52,536 bases of DNA. It comes from Desulfocurvus sp. Its GTDB lineage: Bacteria; Desulfobacterota; Desulfovibrionia; Desulfovibrionales; Desulfovibrionaceae. Below the pieces are notes generated by a model that was not told the DNA's origin, did no database searches, and saw only the letters and a list, made by a program, of their open reading frames with translations. Shown one piece after another: positions 37,672 to 47,305 of the stretch. The DNA is taken from NCBI GenBank assembly GCA_020692325.1, contig JAIMKR010000003.1, positions 1-52,536 of the forward strand. Reading direction: 5' to 3'. The number at the start of each line of letters is the position of its first letter. Position 1 is the first letter of the stretch. Both the position numbers and the translations under genes were made by a program.

Positions 37672-38454
37672 CTAGCTGACCTGGCCGACCTTGTTGATGA
37701 CGAGCGACTCCATTCCGTCGGTCGTGGTCATTATTTTCTGGCCAATTTCGAAGGCGCGCTGGGCCTCCATCATGTTCACCATCTCGCTCACGACCTCCAC
37801 GTTGGACTTTTCCAGCACCCCCTGCTCCACCTTGGCCCCGTCCGCGGGGATCTCCGTGGCGCGGCTGCCCTGGCGGATGCGATAGGTGTTGTTGCCGGCG
37901 TGCTGCAGGGACTTGGGATCCGAGACATCCACCAGATCGAGGTTGGCCAGGGCCTGCCCGTCGGCGCTGATGCTGCCGGTGGAGTCCACCTGCACGCTCT
38001 TGGCCGTGTCCGGAATGACGATGGCGTCCCCCCCGCCGAGCACCTCGTATCCCTGCTCCGTGACGAGGGTGCCGTCGGCCGCGCGGCGGAAACTGCCGTT
38101 GCGCGTCAGAAGATCACCGTCCGGCGTGCGGACTTTGAAGTACCCCTTGCCGGAAATCGCCAGGTCCAGCTGGTTGCCGGTAAACTGGGAGGGCCCCTGG
38201 CTTTGGTCGCAGTACTGACCGCTCAGGCGCGGACGGGCCTGCACGTAGGCCTTGGGCCAAGTTTCCTCGGCGCGAAGGTACTGGCGGTCGTCCGTCAAAT
38301 AATCGGTGGCGAAACGCTGGAAGGTGTCCTGAAAGGCGTAAGCCTGCTTCTTGAACCCCGTCGTGTTCACGTTCGCGAGATTATTGGCTATGGTGTCGAG
38401 CCGAACCTCGTTCGACATGGCGCCGAAGAGCGCGCTGTACATACTTTCGCGCAT
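37672..38454 (-). CDS. flgF: Flagellar proximal rod protein FlgF
   Basis: 260 residues. The axial N-terminal motif is LDTIANNLANVNTTGFKKQA and the C-terminal one VLEKSNVEVVSEMVNMMEAQ with RAFEIGQKIMTTTDG. Shares its architecture with FlgG but opens MRESMYSALFGAMSNEVRL, typical of FlgF in this lineage. First gene of the minus-strand flagellar block; AGGAGG precedes the ATG, and a sigma-54-type site lies 27 bases upstream. Confidence 0.94.
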   Translation of the reverse strand: MRESMYSALFGAMSNEVRLDTIANNLANVNTTGFKKQAYAFQDTFQRFATDYLTDDRQYLRAEETWPKAYVQARPRLSGQYCDQSQGPSQFTGNQLDLAISGKGYFKVRTPDGDLLTRNGSFRRAADGTLVTEQGYEVLGGGDAIVIPDTAKSVQVDSTGSISADGQALANLDLVDVSDPKSLQHAGNNTYRIRQGSRATEIPADGAKVEQGVLEKSNVEVVSEMVNMMEAQRAFEIGQKIMTTTDGMESLVINKVGQVS

Positions 38455-38480
38455 GGAATCCTCCTGGTCTGCGGCGATAT

Positions 38481-38497
38481 ATGCAAACTTCGGGCCA
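38481..38497 (-). promoter_or_regulatory. Sigma-54-type promoter of the flgF block
   Basis: On the minus strand TGGCCCGAAGTTTGCAT has GG and GC exactly 10 bases apart and fits TGGCACG-N4-TTGCW at all but one defined position. Predicted start of transcription is near 38470, giving a leader of about 16 bases with the AGGAGG site of flgF. No enhancer-binding site was assigned in the 110 bases further upstream. Confidence 0.75.
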
Positions 38498-38570
38498 CGG
38501 ATTTATCGTCAAAACAGGCGGAACGTGTCGCGGCAACGATGGATTCGTCTTGCAAAAGAAAGGTTTTTCG

Positions 38571-38599
38571 TTGACAAGGAACATAGGCCCGACTAGATA
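38571..38599 (+). promoter_or_regulatory. Sigma-70-type promoter of tRNA-Gly
   Basis: TTGACA at 38571-38576, a 17-base spacer, and TAGATA at 38594-38599. Transcription would begin a few bases before the mature tRNA end at 38610. The -35 box is perfect; the -10 box is only a partial match. Confidence 0.7.
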
Positions 38600-38609
38600 G
38601 GCCGTGCGG

Positions 38610-38684
38610 GCGGGTGTAGCTCAATGGTAGAGTACGAGCTTCCCAAGCTCGGTGTTGCGGGTTCGATCCCCGTCACCCGCTCCA
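38610..38684 (+). tRNA. tRNA-Gly (anticodon CCC)
   Basis: 75 bases including encoded CCA. Acceptor GCGGGTG pairs with CACCCGC, discriminator T. D-arm GCTCAATGGTAGAGT, anticodon stem CGAGC/GCTCG with loop TTCCCAA (anticodon CCC), T-arm GCGGGTTCGATCCCCGT. Preceded by a sigma-70-type promoter and followed by a terminator, just ahead of rimP. Confidence 0.97.
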
Positions 38685-38732
38685 AGGCCTCAAGGATTCG
38701 ACCGCCTGTACCTCGCCGGTTCCCGAGACATG

Positions 38733-38757
38733 GTGGGCCTTTTGGTCCACTTTTTTT
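38733..38757 (+). terminator. Intrinsic terminator between tRNA-Gly and rimP
   Basis: Stem GTGGGCC (38733-38739) with GGTCCAC (38744-38750), one G-U pair, a TTTT loop and seven T residues after it. It sits 49 bases past the tRNA and only 34 bases before the rimP start, so it may partly attenuate the rimP-nusA operon. Confidence 0.88.
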
Positions 38758-38791
38758 ATTTATAAGGAACCGTAGCAACGACAGTTTAAAC

Positions 38792-39280
38792 ATGACGCGC
38801 AACTCCCTGCTCCAACAAATCGCCGAAATCGTCGGCCCGGCTTTGACTCCCCTGGGGGTGACCCTGTGGGGCGTGGAGCTGGCCTCGGCCGGCAGCCGCA
38901 TGGTGGTGCGCGTATATATCGACGCCGAGGACGGCGGCGTGAGCATCGACGAATGCGCGCGGGTGAGCCGGGCGCTGGGCGCGGTGTTCGAAGCCGAGAA
39001 TGCAATTCCCGGCGCATACGTGTTGGAAGTCTCCTCGCCGGGTCTGGAGCGTCGTTTTTTCTCCGCCGCGCAAATGGCCGCCTATGTGGGCCGCGTGGTG
39101 GACGTGAAGCTCCTCGAGCCCCAGGAGGGCCGCCGGCATCTGCGCGGCGTGCTCGTCGCGGTGGAAGGTGGGGAGATTCGCATGGACGAGGACGGCGCGG
39201 TGACGCGGGTGGTCTTCGACCATGTGAAAAACGCGCGCCTCGTGCATGAATTTCCCGAGGTGGGCCGGAGCGCGAAGTAG
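38792..39280 (+). CDS. rimP: Ribosome maturation factor RimP
   Basis: 162 residues. RimP is needed for late 30S subunit assembly. Seen: IAEIVGPALTPLGVTLWGVE, VVRVYIDAEDGGVSIDECAR, VSRALGAVFEAENAIPGAYV and the signature LEVSSPGLERRFFSAAQM, then the C-terminal SH3-like domain ending VFDHVKNARLVHEF. The ATG lacks a good ribosome site nearby, the closest being AAGGAA about 24 bases upstream. First protein gene of the operon leading to nusA and infB. Confidence 0.95.
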   Translation: MTRNSLLQQIAEIVGPALTPLGVTLWGVELASAGSRMVVRVYIDAEDGGVSIDECARVSRALGAVFEAENAIPGAYVLEVSSPGLERRFFSAAQMAAYVGRVVDVKLLEPQEGRRHLRGVLVAVEGGEIRMDEDGAVTRVVFDHVKNARLVHEFPEVGRSAK

Positions 39281-39441
39281 CGCGCCGCCCTCCCGGGCAC
39301 ATGTTTTTTGGGATCGGGCCGGAAAATCGGCCCCGCTGGTTGGCCGCACGCGCGGCGACACACGCCGGAGATACCCGGCAGGACGCGGAATCTCGCCCCG
39401 GAATCACGCCTCGCGGCGCCGGCGGCACCGGAGGGAGCGCC

Positions 39442-40767
39442 ATGAGTTCGGAACTGAAGAAGGCAATAGACCAGATCAGCAAGGATCGCGGCATCGACCG
39501 CGACCTGCTCATCGACACCCTCGAGGAGGCCGTGCGCTCGTCCGTGGCCCGCAAATACGGCGAGCAGATGGACATCGAGGTGAATTTCAACGAGGAGCTG
39601 GGCGAAATCCAGGTCTATCAGTTCAAGGTCGTCGTCAGTGAGATCAACGACCCCGTGAGCGAAATCACCCTGGAGGAGGCCCGCGAGCACGATCCCAACA
39701 TCCAGCTCGACGACGAGATGGGTTTCAAGGTCAACATCGAGGACCTGGGCCGCATCGCCGCGCAAAGCGCCAAGCAGGTCATCATCCAGCGCATGCGCGA
39801 CGCCGAGCAGGAGATCATCTACGAGGAGTATCGCGACCGCAAGGGCGAGATCGTTTCCGGCATCGTGCAGCGGCGCGACCGCACCGGCTGGATCATCAAT
39901 CTCGGCCGCACGGAGGCCCTGCTGCCCAAGGAGGAGCAGATCCCCCGCGAGCGCTACAAGCGCGGCGACCGCATCCAGGCCTACCTCATCGAGGTCCAGA
40001 AGGAGTCGCGCGGCCCGCAGATCATGGTCTCGCGCTCGCACCCGGACTACATGGGCGCGCTCTTCGCCCGCGAGGTGCCCGAGGTCTACGACGGCACCGT
40101 CAAGATCATGGGCGTCGCCCGCGATCCCGGCCTGCGCGCCAAGGTGGCCGTTACCAGCCGCGACCGCGATGTGGATCCCGTGGGCGCTTGCGTGGGCATC
40201 CGAGGCTCACGCATCCAGAACATCGTGCAGGAACTGAAGGGCGAACGCATCGACATTGTGGTCTGGAGCCCGGACATCGCCGTCTACGCCCAGAACGCCC
40301 TGTCCCCCGCCGTCATCAGCCGCATCATGGTGGACGACGACGAAAAGACCCTGGAAGTCGTTGTGCCCGACGATCAGCTCACGCTGGCCATCGGCCGCAA
40401 GGGGCAGAACGTCAAGCTGGCCGCCCACCTGCTGGGTTGGAAGATCGATATCTTCACCGAGAGCCGCTACGGCGAAATCAACGCGGACAAGAAGGGCATG
40501 GACCAGCTGGCCAGCGTGGCCGAGATCGGCATGGACGCCTTCGCCGCCGCCGGATTTGAAACCACAACGCAGCTGGTCACGGCCCCGGACGAGGAACTGC
40601 TCAAGATCGAGGGCATGACCCCCGAACGCGTGCGCGACATGCGCGCGGCCATCAACATTCTCGGCCTCGCGCCCGTGGCCGAGGCGGAACCGGGCGAACC
40701 CGATCAGACAGCCGCCGCGCCCGCAGAGGGCGGCGACGACAAGCCCGAGGAGCCGGCGGCCGAGTGA
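39442..40767 (+). CDS. nusA: Transcription termination/antitermination protein NusA
   Basis: 441 residues. N-terminal RNA polymerase-binding domain (LKKAIDQISKDRGIDRDLLI), S1 domain (EIVSGIVQRRDRTGWIINLG), two KH domains (DPVGACVGIRGSRIQNIVQE and LTLAIGRKGQNVKLAAHLLG), and a C-terminal helix-hairpin-helix stretch TTQLVTAPDEELLKIEGMTP, then an acidic Glu/Ala/Pro tail. GGAGG lies before the ATG. The C-terminus carries one such repeat, intermediate between short Gram-positive and full E. coli NusA. Confidence 0.97.
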   Translation: MSSELKKAIDQISKDRGIDRDLLIDTLEEAVRSSVARKYGEQMDIEVNFNEELGEIQVYQFKVVVSEINDPVSEITLEEAREHDPNIQLDDEMGFKVNIEDLGRIAAQSAKQVIIQRMRDAEQEIIYEEYRDRKGEIVSGIVQRRDRTGWIINLGRTEALLPKEEQIPRERYKRGDRIQAYLIEVQKESRGPQIMVSRSHPDYMGALFAREVPEVYDGTVKIMGVARDPGLRAKVAVTSRDRDVDPVGACVGIRGSRIQNIVQELKGERIDIVVWSPDIAVYAQNALSPAVISRIMVDDDEKTLEVVVPDDQLTLAIGRKGQNVKLAAHLLGWKIDIFTESRYGEINADKKGMDQLASVAEIGMDAFAAAGFETTTQLVTAPDEELLKIEGMTPERVRDMRAAINILGLAPVAEAEPGEPDQTAAAPAEGGDDKPEEPAAE

Positions 40768-40988
40768 TGCCCGCCGGAGACGAGGTCATGGGGCCGGTCC
40801 GCATGTGCTGCATTTGCCGCCGGCGGCTGCCCAAGGCCGAGCTGCTGCGCCACGTGCGCGGCGAAAGCAGAACGGGGCTCACGCCCGATCCGCGAGGAAC
40901 GATGCCGGGCAGGGGACTTTACGTGTGCGGACAGGCCAAATGCCGCGAGAGATTTCTCCGCTGTGGGGACAGGCGGAAGAAGCGCTAA
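40767..40988 (+). CDS. rnpM: YlxR/RnpM family RNA-binding protein (DUF448)
   Basis: 73 residues. CCICRRRLPKAELLRHVRG and GRGLYVCGQAKCRERF match the YlxR family, whose Bacillus member was shown to modulate RNase P (RnpM). Cysteine pairs (CCIC and C...C) may bind a metal. Its ATG overlaps the nusA stop as TGATG; a GTG one codon earlier and an ATG at 40788, the latter with GGAGACGAGG upstream, are alternatives. Position between nusA and infB is the conserved one. Confidence 0.88.
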   Translation: MPAGDEVMGPVRMCCICRRRLPKAELLRHVRGESRTGLTPDPRGTMPGRGLYVCGQAKCRERFLRCGDRRKKR

Positions 40989-41002
40989 CAAGGGGAAGGT
41001 GA

Positions 41003-44000
41003 ATGGTGACAAAGCTCAAGGTGAAGGACCTGGCGGCCGAACTTGGCGTCGGCCACAAGGAGATCCTGCAGCAGCTGCGGGACATGGACATCCAGGTCAA
41101 AAGCTTCATGAGCACGCTGGAGGACGACGAGGTCGATCGCGTGCGGCAGGCGCTGCGCGGCTCGCAGACCGAGGTGGTGCGCCGCGAGGTGCAGCCCGGC
41201 GTCATCGTGCGCAGAAGGACCAGACACGGCGAGGAATCCGCCTCGAAGCCCGCGGTCCAGACCGAGCCCGAGGCGTCCGCGTCCCAGGCCGAAACGGACA
41301 AAACCGCCGGGGAATCCGTCGCGGCCGCAGCGCGGCCCGAACCGGAGGCCGAGTCCAAACCCGTCGCCGAGTCCGCCGCAAAGGTGGTCGCCCGTCCCGT
41401 CGAGCAGCCCGCGCGCATCATCCGCCGCGAGCAGGCCGAGCCGGAAAAGGCCGAACCAGCTGTGAAGAAAACCGTCGCCGAACCGACGGCAACCGAAGTC
41501 AAACCCGCCGTTCTTGCCGAGCCCGAAAAGCCCGTCGCCCCCGCCGAGCCCGAAAAGCCTGGCGAACGAGACGTCGAGCCGGAGAGCAAAACGGCGGCCA
41601 TGCCCACCGCGCGCATCATCCATGAACCGGTGACGCCCGAAGCGAAAATACCCGCCGAGGCGAGCGCGCCGGCCGAAAAGGCCGAGCCCAAACCCGAGGC
41701 CACGTCCGAGGAGAAATCCGCTCCCGTCGCCGAGGCTAAACCCGAGGAGAAGTCCGCCCCCACCGCCGAGGCCAAGCCGGAACAGGAAGGCAAGCCCGCG
41801 GCTGAGGCCGAATCCCCCCACACCGAGAAGCCTGAGCAGCCCCGCGAGGAGCGTCATCAGCGCAAGCCCCGCCGTGAGGTCATCATGCCTTCCGTGCCGC
41901 AGGTACGCATCATTTCCCGCCCCGAGCCGGGCAGCGTTCCCCCCTCCTCCTCCCGCCGGCCCGAATTCTCCGCCGGCAACGAGGGCGGCGGGGCCCGTCC
42001 CTACACCCCCCGCCCGGGCGGACCGCGTCCGTACGCCCCACGCCCCGGCGGCCAGCGTCCCGAAGGCCCGCGCGACAACCGCGATGGCGCCCGTCCTCCA
42101 CGGCGTGATGGCGCCGGTTATCCCCCACGCCCCGGCACCCCCGCGGCCGTCCCGTCCCGCGATGGCGCTGAAGAGCGCCGCCGCAAGGAGCGCCGCGTGG
42201 TGGAGTTCCCCAGCGGAGGAACAAGCAGCGAGGAGGAACGCCGCAAGGCAGGCTCCTCGTCCCCCAAGAAGCGTCCGAGCTTCACGCCCGCGCCAGTCGT
42301 CTCCGAGGACGGTGACGCGCCCATGCGTCTGAAGAGCTCGCGCCACAAGAAGCGCCGCAACATGCCCGAGCAGCGTGAGGAGCCCAAGATCGTCGGAAAG
42401 CGCAAGATCCGCATCGACGAGACCATCCGCCTCTCCGATCTCGCGCATCAGATGGGCGTCAAGGCGCAGGCGATCATCAAAATGCTCTTCGGCATGGGCA
42501 TGATGGCCACCATCAACCAGGCCCTCGACCTCGACACCGCCACGCTGGTGGCCTCCGAGTTCGGGCACGAGGTGGAGAACGTCTCCTTCGATGAGCAGGA
42601 ATTCCTGGAGACCAGCGCTCCCGACAAGCCCGAGGATCTGAAGCCCCGGCCGCCCGTGGTCACCATCATGGGCCACGTCGACCACGGCAAAACCTCTCTG
42701 CTCGACGCCATCCGCAAGACGAGCATCGCCTCGGGCGAGGCGGGCGGTATCACGCAGCACATCGGCGCGTACCACGTGAGCACGAGCAAGGGCGAGGTCG
42801 TGTTCCTCGACACGCCCGGCCATGAGGCCTTCACGGCCATGCGCGCCCGCGGTGCCCAGGTCACGGACATCGTCGTCCTGGTCGTCGCCGCCGATGATGG
42901 CGTCATGGATCAGACCCGCGAGGCCATCAACCATTCCAAGGCCGCCGGCGTGCCCATCGTCGTGGCCGTGAACAAGATCGACAAGGAGGGGGCCGACCCC
43001 GACCGCGTGAAGCGCGAGCTCGCCGAATACGACCTCGTGCCCGAGGAATGGGGTGGCACCACCATCTTCGCCAACGTTTCCGCCAAGCAGCGCATCGGCC
43101 TGGACGAACTGCTGGAGATGATTCTCCTGCAGGCCGAGGTGCTGGAGCTCAAGGCCAACCCGAACAAGCCCGCCAAGGGCCACATCGTCGAGGCCAAGCT
43201 GGACAAGGGCCGCGGTCCGCTGGGCACCGTGCTCATCCAGGAAGGCACGCTCAAAAACGGCGACGCCTTCGTCTGCGGCACCGTGCACGGCAAGGTGCGC
43301 GCCATGTTCAACGATCAGGGCAAAAAGATCAAACAGGCCGGGCCAGCCATTCCGGTGGAAATCCAGGGCTTCAACGTCGTGCCCGAGGCCGGCGACGAAT
43401 TCGTCGTCGTGGCCGACGACAAGGTCGCCCGCCGCATCGCCGACTCCCGCGCGGCCAAGCAGCGCGAGAAGGACATGGTGGGCAAGACCAAGCTCACCCT
43501 GGAGAGCTTCCTCCAGTCCCGCCCGGACGATGAGGCCAAGATGCTCAACCTCGTGCTCAAGGCCGACGTGCAGGGCTCGCTCGAGGCCATTACCGAGGCT
43601 GTGACCAAGCTCTCCACCGACGAGGTCAAGATCCAGGTGGTGCATGGCGCCACCGGCGGCCTTACCGAGAGCGACGTGCTGCTGGCCAACGCCTCCGACG
43701 CCATCATCATCGGCTTCAACGTGCGTCCCACCGCCAAGGTCAAGGACCTGGCCGATTCCGAGCACATGGAGATCCGCTTCTACGACATCATCTACAAGCT
43801 CGTGGGCGAAATCAAAGACGCCATGGGCGGCATGCTCACCCCGGACATCCAGGAGGTCTACCTGGGCCAGGCCGAGGTGCGCAACACCTTCAGCGTGCCC
43901 AAGATTGGCACCGTGGCCGGCTGCGGCGTGGTGGATGGCAAGCTCACCCGCCAGGCCAAGGTGCGACTGCTGCGCGACGGCGTGGTCATCTACACCGGCC

Positions 44001-44152
44001 AGCTCGCCTCGCTCAAGCGCTTCAAGGACGACGCCAAGGAAGTGCAGAAGGGCTACGAATGCGGCGTCGGTCTCGAAAACTTCAACGACATCAAGATCGG
44101 CGACGTCATCGAGGCCTTTGAAACCAAGGAAGTCGCCCGTACCATCGACTAA
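41003..44152 (+). CDS. infB: Translation initiation factor IF-2
   Basis: 1049 residues. N-terminal IF2-N domain ([20 protein letters not shown]), then a disordered Glu/Lys/Pro/Ala region of about 330 residues ending in Arg/Gly/Pro repeats ([17 protein letters not shown]), a second IF2-N segment ([20 protein letters not shown]), the GTPase domain with P-loop GHVDHGKT at 557-564, DTPGHEAF and NKID, and the C-terminal domains with VQGSLEAI and the final [10 protein letters not shown]. It is longer than E. coli IF2 (890), mainly through the linker. GGGGAAGG precedes the ATG. Confidence 0.98.
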   Translation: MVTKLKVKDLAAELGVGHKEILQQLRDMDIQVKSFMSTLEDDEVDRVRQALRGSQTEVVRREVQPGVIVRRRTRHGEESASKPAVQTEPEASASQAETDKTAGESVAAAARPEPEAESKPVAESAAKVVARPVEQPARIIRREQAEPEKAEPAVKKTVAEPTATEVKPAVLAEPEKPVAPAEPEKPGERDVEPESKTAAMPTARIIHEPVTPEAKIPAEASAPAEKAEPKPEATSEEKSAPVAEAKPEEKSAPTAEAKPEQEGKPAAEAESPHTEKPEQPREERHQRKPRREVIMPSVPQVRIISRPEPGSVPPSSSRRPEFSAGNEGGGARPYTPRPGGPRPYAPRPGGQRPEGPRDNRDGARPPRRDGAGYPPRPGTPAAVPSRDGAEERRRKERRVVEFPSGGTSSEEERRKAGSSSPKKRPSFTPAPVVSEDGDAPMRLKSSRHKKRRNMPEQREEPKIVGKRKIRIDETIRLSDLAHQMGVKAQAIIKMLFGMGMMATINQALDLDTATLVASEFGHEVENVSFDEQEFLETSAPDKPEDLKPRPPVVTIMGHVDHGKTSLLDAIRKTSIASGEAGGITQHIGAYHVSTSKGEVVFLDTPGHEAFTAMRARGAQVTDIVVLVVAADDGVMDQTREAINHSKAAGVPIVVAVNKIDKEGADPDRVKRELAEYDLVPEEWGGTTIFANVSAKQRIGLDELLEMILLQAEVLELKANPNKPAKGHIVEAKLDKGRGPLGTVLIQEGTLKNGDAFVCGTVHGKVRAMFNDQGKKIKQAGPAIPVEIQGFNVVPEAGDEFVVVADDKVARRIADSRAAKQREKDMVGKTKLTLESFLQSRPDDEAKMLNLVLKADVQGSLEAITEAVTKLSTDEVKIQVVHGATGGLTESDVLLANASDAIIIGFNVRPTAKVKDLADSEHMEIRFYDIIYKLVGEIKDAMGGMLTPDIQEVYLGQAEVRNTFSVPKIGTVAGCGVVDGKLTRQAKVRLLRDGVVIYTGQLASLKRFKDDAKEVQKGYECGVGLENFNDIKIGDVIEAFETKEVARTID

Positions 44153-44153
44153 A

Positions 44154-44196
44154 ATGGGATGGCCGGAGGCGCGCGAGCGCTTCCGGCCCCCCCATT
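44154..44196 (+). other. Strong hairpin in the infB-ylxP gap
   Basis: GGCCGGAGGCGC (44161-44172) pairs with GCGCTTCCGGCC (44177-44188) around GCGA, extended by AATGGG/CCCATT. A GNRA-type loop and no U-run suggest a stabilising or processing structure rather than a terminator, which suits its position inside the operon. Confidence 0.7.
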
Positions 44197-44220
44197 GCCA
44201 ACGCCAGGATGTGCGCTTAA

Positions 44221-44520
44221 ATGATCGTGGGCGTTTTGACGTTGGAGTTCCGCCTGCACGGTAACAATTCGCTCAAGGGCAAACGGCAGGTGGCCCAAAG
44301 CCTTAAGCAAAAACTCCGCAATACCTTCAACGTCGCGGTGAGCGAGGTTGAGGCCCAGGACTCGCACCAACGGCTGGTGCTTGCGGTGGTGACGGTTTCC
44401 GGCGAGACCACGAAGGTGGAAAGCCGCTTGTCCAAGGCCCTGGCGATGGTGGAAGCCATTTCCCCGGCCGAGCTTGTGCGCGCCGACACGGAACTGTTCG
44501 GCGGCGATGGAGATTTCTAG
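44221..44520 (+). CDS. ylxP: DUF503 (YlxP) family protein
   Basis: 99 residues. MIVGVLTLEFRLHGNNSLKG and KRQVAQSLKQKLRNTFNVAV then VSEVEAQDSHQRLVLAVVTV are the family signature. Small alpha-beta protein found between infB and rbfA in many bacteria; linked to ribosome biogenesis by position but without an assigned biochemical role. No ribosome site is evident; the stop TAG is directly followed by the rbfA ATG. Confidence 0.92.
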   Translation: MIVGVLTLEFRLHGNNSLKGKRQVAQSLKQKLRNTFNVAVSEVEAQDSHQRLVLAVVTVSGETTKVESRLSKALAMVEAISPAELVRADTELFGGDGDF

Positions 44521-44865
44521 ATGAAGTCCTCCGGTTCTCGGCGGGGCATCTGCCTGGGCGATCAGATCATGCAGGAACTCGCGATGATGCTGCTGCGCGA
44601 GGTGGCCGATCCGCGCCTGGAGCTGGTGAGTCTCACCAGCTGCAGGCTCAACGCGGACATGAGCATCGCGCTCGTCACCTTCACCGTCGGCGGCGGCGAG
44701 GAGCGCCGGAAGGAAGCCTTGGAGGCCTTGAACAAGGCCAATGGGTTCCTGCGTTCCGGCTTGGGCAAGCGCCTCAAGATGCGCCTGTTGCCCGAACTTC
44801 GCTTCGCCCACGACGATTTCCTCGAGGACATGGTATATGCCAAGCCCGGTCGCGCAGATAGCTGA
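44521..44865 (+). CDS. rbfA: Ribosome-binding factor A
   Basis: 114 residues. RbfA binds the 30S subunit and helps 16S rRNA maturation. Motifs: GDQIMQELAMMLLREVADPR, LVSLTSCRLNADMSIALVTF, ALNKANGFLRSGLGKRLKMR and PELRFAHDDFLE, the KH-type fold with the AxG kink region. Its last 29 bases overlap the DHH phosphoesterase gene. Confidence 0.95.
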   Translation: MKSSGSRRGICLGDQIMQELAMMLLREVADPRLELVSLTSCRLNADMSIALVTFTVGGGEERRKEALEALNKANGFLRSGLGKRLKMRLLPELRFAHDDFLEDMVYAKPGRADS

Positions 44866-45805
44866 TCTCATCCGCCGCACGGACCATTTCATGGTGGCGG
44901 CGCACGCCAATCCCGACGGCGACGCCATCGGTTCCACCGTGGCTCTGGGGCACATTCTGGCCGCGTTGGGCAAGGACTTCTGCCTGTACAACGTGAGCGG
45001 ACTGCCCCGTCAGTTCGACTGGCTGCACCTGCCCGCGCCCTTCCACGACTGTCTGTGCGGGGCCGAGGCCAACTGGATATTCGTGCTCGACTGCGGCTCC
45101 CCCAACCGCGTGGGGCCGGAGCTGCACCGGATCATGGATTCGCGCCCCATGGCCAACGTGGACCATCACCTGGGCAATCCGAATTTCGGCCAGTTCAACT
45201 GGGTGGACGAGTCCTACCCGGCCGTGGCGGCCATGATCGCCGAACTGGCCGACGAACTCGGCGTGCCCCTCACCGGCTCGCTGGCAGAGGCCGTGTATCT
45301 GGGCATCGCCACGGACACCGGCTTCTTCACCTTCGACAACACCACCCCCGAGGTCATGGAGCTCGCGGCCAGACTCATCCGCCAGGGCCTGCAACCCGGC
45401 GCGGTGATCGCGAAGATCCGCAATCAATGGACGGTGAACCGCTTCCGCCTGTGGGCCGTGAGCTTCGCCACCCTGGAGATGTTCTACGATGGCCGCGTGG
45501 CCGTGGCCCACGTGACGCGCGAGATGATGACCAAAACGGGTACGGATACGCCTGACTGCGAGGAGATCGTCAATTTCCTCCGCAGGCTGCGCGGCGTACG
45601 CACAGCGGTGATCCTGCGCGAGGAGCCCGACGGCGCGTTCAAATTCAGTCTGCGATCCACTGGCGTGGACAACGTGCAGAAGGTCGCCGCGCGCTTCGAT
45701 GGCGGCGGCCACCGCAACGCCGCCGGCGGAACCATCGCCGACACGCTCGACGCCGCCAGAAAACGCCTCCTCGCTGCCCTTGGCGAAGAGCTGGGACTGG
45801 TGTAG
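44837..45805 (+). CDS. nrnA: DHH phosphoesterase NrnA (nanoRNase / pAp phosphatase)
   Basis: 322 residues. DHH domain: VAAHANPDGDAIGSTVALG, FVLDCGSPNR, NVDHHLGNPNFG, and AVYLGIATDTGFFTFDNT; DHHA1 domain ends RFDGGGHRNAAGGTI. This is the NrnA type that degrades 2-5-mer RNAs and dephosphorylates pAp. The gene lies where NrnA is found in many bacteria, between rbfA and truB, so RNA turnover fits. ATG at 44837 with GAGGA upstream is chosen; it overlaps rbfA by 29 bases. Confidence 0.93.
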   Translation: MPSPVAQIADLIRRTDHFMVAAHANPDGDAIGSTVALGHILAALGKDFCLYNVSGLPRQFDWLHLPAPFHDCLCGAEANWIFVLDCGSPNRVGPELHRIMDSRPMANVDHHLGNPNFGQFNWVDESYPAVAAMIAELADELGVPLTGSLAEAVYLGIATDTGFFTFDNTTPEVMELAARLIRQGLQPGAVIAKIRNQWTVNRFRLWAVSFATLEMFYDGRVAVAHVTREMMTKTGTDTPDCEEIVNFLRRLRGVRTAVILREEPDGAFKFSLRSTGVDNVQKVAARFDGGGHRNAAGGTIADTLDAARKRLLAALGEELGLV

Positions 45806-45810
45806 AAGGC

Positions 45811-46761
45811 ATGGGAAGACGACGCAAACGCTCCGCCTCGCAGCTGGACGGCCTGCTTGTGCTGCGTAAGCCGAGCGGCCCAACCAGCGCGGGATGTTTG
45901 AACAGCATCAAGCACGGCCTGGGGCAGGGCAGAATCGGGCACGCCGGCACGCTGGACCCGCTGGCCGAGGGGGTGCTGCTGGTGCTGCTGGGACAGGGCA
46001 CCAAAATCGCCGGGTATTTGACGAACGGCGTGAAGATGTATAGCGGCATGCTCAAGCTGGGCGTCGCCACCGATACCTACGACATGCAGGGCGCGGTGAC
46101 GGCGGAAAAGTCCATCGACAATATTTCGCAAGACGATGTGCGGGCGGCCATTCTGAGCTGGAAAGACCTCACGGAACAGGAGGTGCCCGCATATTCCGCG
46201 GCCAAGCACGAGGGTACCCCCCTCTACGAACTCGCCCGAAAGGGCGAGGCGGTGCCGGTCAAGGAGAAACGGATAGAGGTGTATGAGGTCGAACCGCTGG
46301 AGATAGAGCTTCCCTTCGCTCGGTTCAGGGTGCGTTGCCTGGCAGGCACGTACATTCGATCCCTGGTCCACAGCTTGGGGATTCGGCTCGGGTGCGGAGC
46401 GGCGCTCGCGCAGCTCACGCGGGAGGCGTGCGAGCCATATGGGCTCGACGCCGCTTTCAGCCTGGACGAGGTTCTTGGCGAGCCGGAGCGCTTCGCCGAG
46501 CGGGTCATCCCGCTTGCGCGCGCGCTCCCGCATTGGTGCAGCATCACCCTTTCCCCCGCCCTGTCGGCCCTGGTGAAAAACGGGACTTGGCTACCGGCGG
46601 ACGGAACGGCGGGCGCACTCACGGGGCAACCCGGCGAACGCGTCATGCTGATCGAGGAAGGGGATGAACCCGTGGCCATTGCGGAGGCGACGAACAAGGA
46701 CGGCGCCCTGCGCTGGAGCATCCTGCGCGGACTGTGGCGTGACGACGCCCCCGCCACCTGA
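45811..46761 (+). CDS. truB: tRNA pseudouridine(55) synthase TruB
   Basis: 316 residues. Makes pseudouridine 55 in the T-loop of tRNAs. Opens [20 protein letters not shown] and has the catalytic motif [15 protein letters not shown] with the essential aspartate, [37 protein letters not shown] and [17 protein letters not shown]-terminal PUA-like extension follows. It lies 5 bases after nrnA. Confidence 0.96.
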   Translation: MGRRRKRSASQLDGLLVLRKPSGPTSAGCLNSIKHGLGQGRIGHAGTLDPLAEGVLLVLLGQGTKIAGYLTNGVKMYSGMLKLGVATDTYDMQGAVTAEKSIDNISQDDVRAAILSWKDLTEQEVPAYSAAKHEGTPLYELARKGEAVPVKEKRIEVYEVEPLEIELPFARFRVRCLAGTYIRSLVHSLGIRLGCGAALAQLTREACEPYGLDAAFSLDEVLGEPERFAERVIPLARALPHWCSITLSPALSALVKNGTWLPADGTAGALTGQPGERVMLIEEGDEPVAIAEATNKDGALRWSILRGLWRDDAPAT

Positions 46762-46825
46762 ACGGGAAGCTCGCAGCACAACCGTCCGGCACCCAACCAC
46801 CCGGCCGGACAAGGAGGATGACGCT

Positions 46826-47095
46826 GTGGCTATGACGCCTGAAAGCAAGACCAAGATTATCGAGGAGTACAAGCGCCACGAGGGCGACACCGGTTCCCCG
46901 GAGGTCCAGATCGCGCTGTTGACCGAGCGCATCAGCTACCTGACTGAGCACTTCAAGGTGCATAAGAAGGACTTCCACTCCAAGACCGGCCTGCTCAAGC
47001 TGGTCGGCCAGCGCCGCAAGCTCCTCAACTACCTGAAGAACAAGGATATCCAGCGCTATCGCGAACTCATCGATCGCCTGGGTCTCCGCAAGTAG
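46826..47095 (+). CDS. rpsO: 30S ribosomal protein S15
   Basis: 89 residues, exact S15 length. [60 protein letters not shown]. Starts at GTG 46826, eight bases after AAGGAGG; an ATG two codons later is spaced too far. Downstream gap to pnp contains an inverted repeat (CCGGGCGG near 47104, CCGCCCGG near 47134), possibly a processing site. Confidence 0.97.
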   Translation: MAMTPESKTKIIEEYKRHEGDTGSPEVQIALLTERISYLTEHFKVHKKDFHSKTGLLKLVGQRRKLLNYLKNKDIQRYRELIDRLGLRK

Positions 47096-47305
47096 GGACG
47101 CAACCGGGCGGGCGGGGACGAAATCGCCTCCGTCCGCCCGGAATTCGCTTTTCACACTGGACCACGCGCCACACGGCTCCAACCCCCCTTTAGTTGGCTG
47201 CGGTAAGCGTTCTTGCGGCGACATCACCGCAAGAGCTCTTTCCCAAGCCGGCTAAAATCTCGGGCGGGAGACGGCGCAGGGTCCGTAACCCATTTGGAGG
47301 GCTTC

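Noticed and set aside
41170-42300. Repetitive Glu/Lys/Pro and Arg/Gly coding in infB as a foreign insertion
   Set aside because: Long low-complexity linkers are normal in IF-2, and the reading frame is intact on both sides.
47104-47141. GC-rich inverted repeat after rpsO as a terminator
   Set aside because: The stem needs a large bulge and the T-rich stretch is too weak; a processing hairpin is as likely.
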